Translations under genes and position numbers: made by a program
The notes under the pieces: model-generated
What the model was told of the DNA's origin: nothing
Seen by the model: the letters and a program-made list of their open reading frames with translations, nothing else
Databases searched by the model: none
Origin: Sarcomyxa edulis
Lineage: Eukaryota; Basidiomycota; Agaricomycetes; Agaricales; Mycenaceae
DNA: 64,000 bases
Direction of reading: 5' to 3'
Assembly (NCBI GenBank): GCA_009761415.1
Contig: QUOL01000005.1
Coordinates: 2,232,001 to 2,296,000 of the forward strand
Shown here: positions 53,901 through 64,000 of the stretch, in pieces
Position numbering within the stretch: position 1 is the first letter of the stretch
Layout: each line of letters opens with the position of its first letter

Positions 53901-56900
53901 TTGGCCTCGGTGAACGTCGCCAGTTGAGTTCGAATGTCATTGATCCTATCATGGTAAAGTCTCTCTCTCTGTTTCTCCACATGATAACCTCGACTCATTC
54001 TGTTCTCTCTCTAGACATCTGTTTTCGGACATCGTTTCGTGAGTCGTTACTCTATCGAATAACTTTTATTGCATTTTCTCATCGTTTCACTAGATGGCAA
54101 TCGCAGAGATGGTAAATCACGAACTTTGTCATTCGAATCTCCCAGACATATCTGATCATCGATTCTCTTTACTAGATGGGCCGTACCCTCCAAAAGACCT
54201 CAGTGTCGCTCCAGATCAAGGAGAGATTGGATTTCTCTTGTGCTATCTTCGACGTAGAAGGCTACCTGGTGGCGAACGCTCCTCATGTCCCGGTATGTTG
54301 CGTTATCATCATCCTTGAGATCAAGACTAACTTTCCACTGTCTGACAGGTTCATCTTGGTTGGTCGCGCCTCTTCCCGGATGTGTTATCGTACTCACTTG
54401 ATATATACCAGGTGCCATGTCGTACTGCGTGCAGTATCAGCTAAAACTCTTCGAAGGCCAATTGCGTCGTGGTGATGTCTTGATCTCTAACCATCCCCAA
54501 GCTGGGGGTAGTCATCTTCCAGTAAGCCCACTATCTTCCGATGTTATACTCGAGGTTTTGTCTTGATAGGTACCTTGCAGGACATCACGGTCGTCACACC
54601 CGTATTCAAAGAAGGCTCAGACGATGAAATTATTTTCTTCGTCGCTTCCCGTGGACATCATGGTAAGTCGACTGTCATTTGACTGTCATTCATCCCATGA
54701 TTCTAATGTGATTCCAGGTGATATCGGAGGTCTCGATGTAAGTATTGGTTGAGGTTCTTTCTCTTATATTCTTTTTTGACGCCTTTTGCAGGCCAACTCT
54801 ATGCCGCCAAACTCGACGGTAAGCGCACATATAAATTTCCATCATATCACGCATCTGACATATTGCCTTACGTAGGAATTGTGGCAAGAAGGAGCACAGA
54901 TCAGAGGCATGAAGCTGATCAGTAACGGGGTCTTCAATCGTACGTCGACCCAATGATCATCCCCAAATCGCGCTAAATACCTGGCTGTAGGGCAACAAAT
55001 CATCGACATCTTCAATGCTGCTGGTGACTATCCGGATTGTTTCGCTTCGCGCCGGATCCAGGACAACTTGAGTGATCTGCAAGCTCAGGTCGCTGCTAAT
55101 GCTGTCGGAGGTACGTATCTCATGACCGACCAGTATAATGATCTATGTATTCATCTAATATGGATCAACAGCTGTTCAGATTGAGGCTCTCTTTGTCGAG
55201 TTCAGCGGTTCTGTCGTGTCGGTAAGTACTCGAGGAGCTCGTCACCATTCTCACTGACTTAATTCATATCCCAACAGTCGTATATGAAGGCCATCCGAGA
55301 CAACGCTGAACTATCTGTTCGCCAACTGTTCAGGGACACGGCTAAGAAGATGGGCAAAGTCATCCGCGCCGTAGACTACATGGACAACGGAGCTGGTCAG
55401 TTTCCTTGTTGACTGTGCCTTGACCTTCTGTGCTCATTTGATGCGATCCCACTGTAGCAATCGCTTTGACCATCACGTTCAGTACGTTACGCTGTCATTC
55501 AAAAAAGACGAAATTGCTCATCGTCAATTGACATAGATGAGAAAGACGGTTCTGCAATATTCGATTTCGCTGGTAGCAGTGGAGAAGTGTAAGCATACAA
55601 CGCCAGCAATCCTCTATAGCTCCAACTGACTCTAAATTACTATAGTAATGCCAATACGAATGCGCCGACGGGTACGATATAACATACCTTATCTGTCAAT
55701 CAACTAACCTTTTCGGTCTTTCCTAGCTGTTGTTCGTTCAGCTTTGACATACTGCATGCGCTGCCTTGTTGGCACAGACGTCAGTCTTCACATAGCCGTC
55801 TCCGCTGAGTATGTACTAACACAAATCATCAGATGCCACTAAACGCGGGTGTCATGGTCCCAATTGACCTCAGGGTTCCGGACGACAGTATAGTCAACCC
55901 CTCGGAATACGCTGCAGTATCCTCGGGGAATACCGAAGTATCCCAACGTATCACAGATGTCTGCTTCAAAGCCTTCAGAGCCGCCGCTGCATCGCAAGGC
56001 TGCATGAATGTCTTCCATTTCAATTATGGAGACTACAGTTATGGTGAGACTATCTGTGGTGGTAGTGGGGCTGTGAGTTTCTATTTCGCTTGCTTTGGAG
56101 TGTGTGCACCTTGCTTATCTTGAACTTTGACAGGGTCCTACATGGCATGGAACTTCTGGGGTAAGCAGATATGCGAAACTAATCAATTCTACAAATCATC
56201 TAACACCATAAATTATTCCGCAGGTTCATATTCATATGTTAGTCTTATTCTTTGCGCGTGCGATTCATCAGCGCGTTTCCTAATGTTTCTCTTGCAGGAC
56301 GAACACCCGAATCACTGATATAGAGATCATGGAGAAACGTTTCCCCATCATCGTACGAGAGTTCTCGATCAGAGATAACTCTGGTGGACAGGTACGCTTG
56401 ATATGCTACACGGTTTCCTTGCATGCTTATGTTTAATCCAAAGGGTCGTTTCAACGGTGGTATGTTGCGCTCCACTGGTATATAATCAAGCATCATGCTA
56501 ACGTCTCTTAGGAAACGGTGTTCATCGTGAAGTCGAGTTCTTGAAACCCGTTAAAGCCTTTGTCATTGGCGAAAGACGTGTTACTCAACCGTGAGTTTCT
56601 TTAGCTTCGTATATTGCGCCAAGTTCTGATCCTAGATGGGTTGCTCTAGATATGGAATGGATGGTGGTCAGTATGGATCTGTTTTTTTATTTAACTCTGG
56701 CTGACCGTCTTGGAATAGGTGAGCCTGGTGGACGAGGAGCCCATTACTGGCATCGTATTGCTCCGGATGGCAAGAGACGTGTCGTAAATGTTGGTCCTAG
56801 AGGTAATGAATTGTTTTATCTTGTAAGCTGCTGTCTCTAACGTTTTTGTAGCTACCATGAATGTCCTGGCAGGTGAACGGCTTGTTATCCACACTCCCGT

Positions 56901-57104
56901 GAGCATGACTTTCTTTTCTTACCATGGATATTTCTGATTCATCTTTCTTCCCAGGGAGGTGGAGCCTGGGGTAGCCTTGACTCAAAAGCAGACGATGTCA
57001 GTTTACCTCATCACTGGCAGGACAGAGATGAGGCTGAAGCGAAACCCTTCTGGCGTGCTATGGGCTCTGTGGCCAATTTCGTGGAGGCACAAGGAGCTTC
57101 GTAA
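50934..57104 (+). CDS. OXP1: 5-oxoprolinase (ATP-hydrolysing)
   Basis: More than twenty short introns interrupt a protein of roughly 1,290 aa that begins [16 protein letters not shown], joined to DRGGTFTDV. The HyuA-like N-terminal half has [44 protein letters not shown]-like [54 protein letters not shown] and [14 protein letters not shown]. The HyuB-like half has [86 protein letters not shown] and GGGAWG. The enzyme opens 5-oxoproline to glutamate with ATP in the gamma-glutamyl cycle. I saw no frame break. Confidence 0.94.
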
Positions 57105-57471
57105 ACATGCTATCGTATCCATAAATTATAGACCTGTATTCTGAATCAAATAGATGTACCCATGTAGCTTGAAGTGGCAGACTTGAAGTGGCATTTCATG
57201 ATCGCGTGTATACGTTTGCCTATCATCTTGGCCCAATTTGGCCTGCCCTTGGCACTTTCGCTCCTCCTTCGACCGACGACGTGGATTCTTGCAGCCAACT
57301 TGCATCTTGGGTCCTGAAATCGAGCTGTCGAACTCTCAGGTTCCACATCCAGCTCACAGTAACCCTGCGGCTGGTCTGAGACTCACAGCAGCGAACTTTC
57401 CACAAAGTTCGCGACAGTCAGGTTTCTGACCAGCGTTTACTCACACATCGCCTGTCTTTTACAGTATCTAA
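57105..57471. other. Intergenic gap between two co-directional genes
   Basis: 3' flank of 5-oxoprolinase and promoter of the zinc transporter gene; nothing else supported. Confidence 0.5.
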
Positions 57472-60046
57472 ATGGAAGTACGACACCCGCATAAAGCCCA
57501 GATGCACAGACGAAAATCCAGCAAGGACGAGGACGAGAATGTTGTCGTGATCAACGACGACGTCCCTCCACCAACTAACGGCATCCCACTCAATATTAAT
57601 GGAAATGGTATCGGGCTTGGGCCTCCTCCACTTGACGCTCGTAATCGAGTAAATTCCACTCCAAACGGCCATAGTCGTTCCCAATCTCACTCTTTGAATC
57701 GTCCTCCGTCCGCTGGACCGTTCCGTACAGGGTTTGGACCTTTAGCTGTACCAAACGGCATCAACGGCCATCCACCATCATCCCCGTTTCGCTCATCTTT
57801 TGCCATTCCGATACCTGCTGGACACTCCTACTCGCATTCGCGGACACACTCCATGTCAGGTCCATATTCACCCCCACTTCCCTCCCCACTCTCATCTTCA
57901 TTCCCTTCAAGTCCACCAGCAACTGCGTCACCAACCATGCACGCGTTTCCGATGACTACCTCTATGTCTGCCCCAGATACATCATCAAATTCGACCTCCC
58001 AACCACAAAACAAAAGCCGTCGTCATTCTCGTCTCCACTCCCGCAATCTGTCCGTATTCTTTCCTCGCCCTGGATCCCTCCCAGAGACAACCATCTCCGA
58101 AGATGGTTCTCAAGAACTGGAATTACATGTGGACGAAGAAGCACCAGCACCTGTCAGCGACATGCCCTCTGCTGGCAGGAATCTCAGCCTCCCTAGTTCT
58201 CGTAATCCCCCAACACCACTCGGCGCTAATTTCAGCTTTGGTGGCCGTCCTTCAGCAGGCCTTCCAATGCCTCCACCCATGACGCCCAGTTCCTCTTCCT
58301 CGAGCTCCTCAAGAAGAGGCCATCATCACAAACATTCCATGTCGCACCAATTCTTCTCTTTCCTCGAACCAGGCTCCGGAGGTCCAATGCATCCAAATGA
58401 CGAACAAGAGTTAGTGACGCAACCCACTCCCATCCCTGTCTCTCCTTGGACACCTATATCGCCGTTCCCCAAATCGGCTGGACCCACGTCAACCACATTC
58501 TCAAAACACCCACAACCATCTCCTCCATCACACTCGCATTCGCATACTCAAACACATACGTTGACTGACTCACATTCACATTCACATGTACACGTAGGGG
58601 AAACTTCGGAATCCCACATCGCTATTGGTGCTGCGGCAGTGGTTGTCGGACAGTTTCTATTGGGCGCGTGGCTTTGGGTCTTGGGACAGCAAATTGGATC
58701 GTTGTCTTGCACTGGTCTTGGATACTGGGTGGTTTTTGACGCGTTTGGGGTTGGTGTAGTCGGTGTTGTACCAGGGTGGCTGGGGAGTAATGCGGGAGGT
58801 GATAAGCAGCGAATCAGGAGACCGTACGGGTGAGTTCCTATCGCGCATGCTCCATTTCAACTTGAAATTGACGAGTGATAGAAATGCCCGGGTTGAGACA
58901 GTGCTCATGTTCGCACAGGGAGTATATCTAATGTTCTCGAGTGTTTACGTGTGTAAAGAGACATTTGAGCACCTGCTGTTGAGCGCAGGGAGTACGGGTG
59001 GAGCTGAAGGGCATCATCATCATCACGGGGATGAAGATGGTGAATTTGGGTGCGTTGCGTGTTATATCCTCTGATAAGGATATTTTGTTCATATAGTTTG
59101 TAGAATCGACTTTCCGGTCTTTCTGATGTTCGTGACACTTATGTCGCTCCTTGGAACTGCTCTCCGTTTCAACAATCATTACAAGCTCGTCAACAGTACG
59201 TCACTCTTCGTCTCCATCGTAGGTTTATACTGAAGGTTGGGCAAACTTCCAGTCACGGACAACCGTATTCCCTCCCCAAGCGCCTTCATTCGCTCCTTAT
59301 CCTCTCGGACTCCACAACACGCTCAATTCGTCCCGGCACCTACTACCACCGCATCCATCCTTCTATCTAATCCATATATAGCATCACCATTATTCTTTTG
59401 CGTTTCAATTCTCCTCGTCGCTCTTTTTGTCGATCCGTGAGTTGTCTGGATTACACGGGTGCATGTACATTCATCAACTGATATGTAATTGTGTCGTTCT
59501 AGATCACAACATCGTACTTGCGATCTTGTATTAGCCTCACTAATCACCGTCATAACATTCAACGTTGCGTATCGCGCGTCAGTCGTATTAGGTACGGTCT
59601 TACTGCAGACATCACCTCAACGAGGCTTGTCTGGTGGGAAGATGGAAGCGTTCTTGCGTGCCATGCGAGAGGTACGCGATTTCTATATCTCAATCATTCT
59701 GCGATCAATCCTGACATCATGTTGGTACGCCACTCAGGTCGAACGACATCCTCAGGTCCTGCATCTTCCTGCACCACATATCTGGCAATTGACACCATCT
59801 CATCATTCTGTTTCGAGCACGAACTTGGGTCTGAATCCCAGGGGGCCTGCAGAGTCCCTCGTCGTAACACTCGAACTTCATGTAAGGGAAGACCTCGCGG
59901 ACGACGATGTTCTGGCTTTGACGAAGTGGGCTTGGGAGCGATGTATAGGAGCTTTGAGAGGTGGGTATGGGAGAGGGAAAGTCGATGATGGATATGGACA
60001 TGGATCAGACGAAGCAGAAGTAACTGTAGGGGTTGTACGAGGATGA
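57472..60046 (+). CDS. Zrg17-like cation-diffusion-facilitator zinc transporter
   Basis: The first exon (57472 to about 58830) encodes a long Ser/Pro-rich tail with a cluster of HSHSHTQTH and DSHSHSHVHV repeats. Membrane segments follow from HIAIGAAAVVVGQFLLGAWLWVLG and GYWVVFDAFGVGVVGVVPGW. Later exons add VETVLMFAQGVYLMFSSVYVCKE, a loop with EGHHHHHGDEDG, FPVFLMFVTLMSLLGTALRFNNHYKLV, SPLFFCVSILLVALFV and LVLASLITVITFNVAYRASVVLG. A hydrophilic C-terminal domain ends at TGA 60046. Zrg17 proteins pair with Msc2 to load zinc into the endoplasmic reticulum; the His-rich loops fit zinc binding. Confidence 0.85.
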
Positions 60047-60615
60047 ACATTGGGTGTTGAGTGTCTTTTCTCGGTCTTTTACTCACATAATATGTCCCTC
60101 TCTTGCACGGTTCTTGTCCTGGTGTTATAATGCATATACCTTCTCTCTAGGGTGGAACATCGAAAATCGCGAACTCGGGAAATACGTTCGTGTTGATGTG
60201 CTGCCTGGCGTGGACTCAGTCGTGAAATTAGGAAGTCGTTGCGTCAAAAAATCTCAATGCTCAGGGTGATACCTCTGTCTCTTGGAGCAAGAACACGTTC
60301 TCTTCTTAGCAGAAACTCCGGGCAGGTCAGGGCTATATTGGATTTGGGGATAGAGAAAACCTGGGAGCGATCAAAAGTCGGACAGTCTCATCTCGACATG
60401 AGCTCAAGGCGGCGGGTAAATCAGTGTTTGAAAAACAGGCTTGATATCTAACGAAGACGAAGTCATTCAAGGTAAGCATCTGTTCAAGGAAGAAAGCGAG
60501 AGACGAGGTCATACCATAGCAAGTAGATACTCCTTAGCCTTCTTATCTCCCGGACTTTCGTCTTCGACAGGGATGTGGTTATTGGGATCATTCTCCTTAT
60601 ACGGGAACACGCTGG

Positions 60616-60927
60616 TCACAAATAACATATCCCAAGGGTTTGTTCAATATATTGCTTCAATGTGGTATACTTATGCATGACGCCTCCGTTCGCTACTCCG
60701 CCTTTGTGCGCCGCATCTGCTAGTGGGATTGTCGCAGAGATGTTGACTGTGGCGGCGTGGCATGCGTCCAAGTGAGATGAATAGAGAAGCAGTACTGAGG
60801 CAACTGCTCCAGCAGTAACCAGTTTCGTAACAGTTGGTCGCCACACCTTGAATTTAGAATCGATCACGGGGCCGTGCACTCCGCGTATTATTGCCAGGTA
60901 GTTCGACTTGTTATTTACTAAGCTCAT
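60616..60927 (-). CDS. Small hypothetical protein, possible single membrane segment
   Basis: An ORF of 103 codons from ATG 60927 encodes FKVWRPTVTKLVTAGAVASVLLLYSSHL, which could be one membrane helix after a basic-aromatic stretch. The outline recalls small respiratory subunits such as Qcr10, but I cannot confirm this. Splice sites within it (GTACTG ... GCCACAG) could change the C-terminus. Confidence 0.3.
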   Translation of the reverse strand: MSLVNNKSNYLAIIRGVHGPVIDSKFKVWRPTVTKLVTAGAVASVLLLYSSHLDACHAATVNISATIPLADAAHKGGVANGGVMHKYTTLKQYIEQTLGICYL

Positions 60928-61243
60928 TGCCAACTATTGAACCGAATGTTTACTTTGTGCCCAAGGGGGCTCCGGACCTAGAATCCCGGACATCACGTGG
61001 AGGGGGGGAGGGGGTGTCCGACGCCAGAATTTTTTTTTTCGACCACCCGAGGAAAAAATTCCAGAACGCACCGTAGGCATGTCGTTGACAATATATGCAC
61101 ACATTGGTCTCAAAAATACCTAAATCTAGCCTATTAGACACCCCTCAGTACATCCGAGTGCAAACAACAGGGTAAGAACTTCAACTTGCTTCGTCTTTGC
61201 AGTCTCAGAGCTTCGAGCACTTGACAAAATGATAATGATACAA

Positions 61244-61244
61244 C

Positions 61245-61276
<32 letters not shown>
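61244..61276. repeat. (TA)n(TG)n microsatellite
   Basis: A TA run of about six units passes into a TG run of about ten units. Confidence 0.95.
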
Positions 61277-62162
61277 CATACAGATTCTAAAGTGGCAGAG
61301 ATAATATAAATATGAAAAATGACCGCTGCGAACTTGAAGGGAGTCTGTTGAGAATAAAAATGACAGTGTGGTTGCTCTAGGAAGCTTTCTGAAGTTCGGA
61401 GTGGTATGAGGGTTGTCAATATAGTAGGGGAGGATATTGGTGAGTCCTTCACTGATTTTTCATCATGCTTATGGAACTTCGGGATAACTTGAAGAGCTCG
61501 GGGGAAGGAAGAAACAGCCCGGACAGGTACGCAACACAATATGATGATTGCCCCACCCTGTATTTCCTAGACACAACTCTGGCCACAATATGATGTCGTA
61601 TGCAGTGATGGTCGTATGCGTTGATGTCCCGTGTGGTCGCGCGTTCTTGAGTAGTTCGCTCGTTCCATCTGAGCAGCGAGGTGCTAAGTCAATGCTAAGT
61701 AGTCGCGGAGTTGGCCATAGTACTGACTGATGCAAATCCATTACTTGACAGAGATTTGATGGGTCCATAATGAGCTAGTACAGGCCGCCGTCCGATAGGA
61801 TAGGTTCAACTGCAGTTACTGCACGGGAGGTCGGGAGCAACGAGGAGGAATGTGGTGACTCGTGTTACCTGTCACGCTCTGATCCCTTGAGTGGTCACGT
61901 GCACCTTCCTAATCGGGAAATGTATTCCCGCGGGGGAGGGAGGGAGGGGTCGCTCGAGGCCAGAAAAAATTTATTCGACGTGATGTCATATTTTCCATTT
62001 GGTGGACCCCCTTGTTTGTGCCACTACTTAAGTAGTCTGTTCATGAGTACTTAACATATATATACATTGCATGAGTATAATGAACCAGTAGTATACAAGT
62101 AACATTGACCTAGAAAGATAGAATTCGTATCGTGTAGTAGAACTTGGTGCCACATTGATGCA

Positions 62163-64000
62163 CTAATAGTAACGCTCGAAGGCGAATGGCTCGGCTACAA
62201 CATCCCAATATCCATGCTGTTCGCCATCCATGTTCACTCTCTTGAGATTCTTGAACATCTTCTTCAGACATGAAAGAGCGATTGTACTATTCCAGTCAGA
62301 CTCGATCCATAGACTGATTTCAAGAACCTCAGTGTTGGGAGAGAATATTTCTGACGCCAACCACTCCGTATCAATCACTTCGTCCATCAATATCTCGCTG
62401 TCGATCAAAAGATTAGATAGAGATCGACAGTGTTTGACTAGTGGGAGGAGTCCACGAATCGTGATGTCCGTATAGCCATGAGAGTTGAACCTTTCTAGCT
62501 TCGGCCAATTTCGTGCAACCCTCTCGACCCAGGCATCGGTAGGTACAAAATCGCAAAGGGGGCACCAAATGTCGATTACACGTAGATCGGTGAAATCAAA
62601 TAGCGGCTCTACGTCACTGAGGAAATTGCCGTCTCCATCAACATCATCGTCAGTCATAACATCGATCGCCCGAAGGCCGATTTCTTGAAGTGAGTCGCGA
62701 TGATGACTGGCGCGAAGATTGCGGAGGAAGTCGTTAAGGCCCAAAAGTGGTGCAGGAGTATCAGACACCAAGATGAATATAGCTTCGAGAGGCTTGTGGA
62801 GAATGCTTGTCCATCGCGTTGCTGACGACCAGGTCTTGGTTGCTAGACAAAATTTCGAGAGCTCTTGGAACTGCCTGGGATTGTTAAGAGTGGTAGCAAA
62901 GGAATGTGGCGGTGTAAAGTCGGCGATACTGAGGGACTTCAATGAGGGAAGCGAAGCGAGGTGGTTTATAGCAGATTCTGATAGCTCCCAAGGGGAAGCA
63001 AATGTCTCGAGATGGTTGAGTTGTACCACCGTGTCTGAGATAGCATCCACAACTTCAGCGACTTCGGGGAACCCGAGGCGTTGTCCGAATCTGCCAATCT
63101 CCAGATGACGTAGAGACGGACTCGAAGTGGCAAGTTCCGAGATAAAAGACGTCAAATCTTCGGGGACAACTGTATATGAAGGGCGAGTATTCCATAGAAA
63201 ATCCAGATGAACGCGATAAAGCATGGGTCCTAAAGTATCTTTAAGAAAAGGAAGGATGTCGACGTTACGTGCGTTGATGACCAACTCCTGTAGGTGTTCA
63301 AAAAGTTTGCGACTAGATCTTTCCGGAGACCTGAACAAATGGTGGAATCCTCCGTGGCTAGGAATTAGTTCGACAGTAGTTTCAGGATCCTGATGGTCGA
63401 GGTCTAAAGCTACTTCGTATCGCGGTTCATGAATGGAGCTCGGAACCGACAGTTGGTGCCGTATACCATCATATTTTCCGAATCGGCTCACTCTACGGGC
63501 GTAAAAGTCAAACCTTTTCCAATCGCTGCCGGTGAGAGGCCTAGAGAATGTCTGAGGGGACAACCCAGAAATTATCAGTCTATGTGGAATCATGTAAGAT
63601 TGTACGAGACTCACCAGTCCTGGCTTTTCTTTGTACTGAGAATAGAATTATACATCAAAGGGTGTTCAGAACGGGAAACTAGAATAATGTTTTGCTCACG
63701 GGTGTCCAGTCCATCTCTGGGTCGAGTGATAGATGTAGGTTATCTCGGTACTAGAAACGAAGAAGGGAGGGTCAGAACGTTTGATGTTCAGAACTGGTGC
63801 TACACCCACACCTACCAATATCAGTCCTTTTTTATCGTAGGCCTCCTCGTCCAAAATCCATATGTCTGGCAAATACACGAGTAGCAGATCCAACGTATCA
63901 ATGTGGCGCCACAGTTCGTCCAGGGCCAATGCACAGAAATGTTTGTTGGCTATCCCGAAGTTGACTATAGTTCCTTCGCATCCATCGGCCTTCAATGAGC
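62163..64000 (-). CDS. F-box/LRR-type protein, 5' end beyond the window
   Basis: The last exon (62163-63551) is open for about 460 codons and is preceded by a phase-compatible intron (donor GTGAGT near 63611, acceptor CCCCTCAG). Further upstream exons reach the window edge. The upstream part has FGIANKHFCALALDELWRHIDTLDLLLVYLPD, the typical end of an agaric F-box (C...A...LW). The long exon shows repeated leucine-rich segments such as SSPSLRHLEIGRF, LASLPSLKSLSIADF, FTDLRVIDIWC, WPKLERFNSHGY and LKKMFKNLKRVNM. It probably recruits substrates to an SCF ubiquitin ligase. The start codon lies to the right of 64000. Confidence 0.82.

Larger units (their letters stand above)
60047..62162. other. 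Gene-poor 2.1-kb stretch
   Basis: Apart from one small ORF (60616-60927) I see no gene. Two G-rich/T-rich patches occur: GGAGGGGGGGAGGGGG followed by a run of nine to ten T (near 61000-61038) and GGGGGAGGGAGGGAGGGG followed by AAAAAATTTATTCGAC (61932-61980). A TA/TG microsatellite lies at 61244-61276. Confidence 0.5.

Noticed and set aside
1..64000. CRISPR array, operons or ribosome-binding sites
   Set aside because: The sequence is clearly eukaryotic nuclear DNA; no spaced direct repeats of that kind exist.

Overview
The window is nuclear DNA of a mushroom-forming basidiomycete (Agaricomycetes). The signs are genes densely split by 47-75 nt introns, a Plavaka-type transposase fragment, a DUF6698-type gene, a basidiomycete-style adenylate-forming reductase, a GT69 glycosyltransferase and BTB and F-box/LRR genes of agaric type. 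All intron positions are read from splice motifs and frame phase; nothing was checked against RNA or a database.

Region 1 (1-16118) is one very large, apparently young Ty3/gypsy LTR retrotransposon. The left LTR is cut by the window edge (1-500). The complete right LTR is 14484-16118 (1635 bp, TGTGA...TCACA ends). The 500 bp that can be compared are identical. A primer-binding site (503-520), gag-protease ORF (531-3164), pol ORF in the -1 frame (to 6913) with a G GGT TTT slippery heptamer in the overlap, and a polypurine tract (14468-14483) are all present. Unusually, 7.5 kb between pol and the polypurine tract carries a head-to-tail array of about seven genes on the opposite strand. Five of them (A-E) look like diverged paralogues with a phase-0 intron at the same place, and each has a TATAAA box about 45-50 bp before its start. 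This array is the most novel part of the window. The element sits inside the coding sequence of a Plavaka transposase gene (16119-17686).

Region 2 (17.7-25.8 kb) is repeat-rich: a DUF6698-type gene, a decayed Bsd2/NDFIP-like gene, a hairpin repeat, an APH-fold kinase gene, a fungal hypothetical gene, a 676-bp hAT-like non-autonomous element with perfect 21-bp TIRs and 8-bp target duplication, and an 85-bp repeat present twice.

Region 3 (25.8-64 kb) is ordinary, gene-dense euchromatin: ISY1 and a carnosine N-methyltransferase-like gene (divergent pair), an adenylate-forming reductase, a universal-stress-protein gene, an intron-containing tRNA-Ala(CGC), a GDSL-type esterase divergent from a GT69 glycosyltransferase, CSN1, NOP53, a BTB gene, an MFS transporter, 5-oxoprolinase, a Zrg17-like zinc transporter and an F-box/LRR gene that runs off the right edge.
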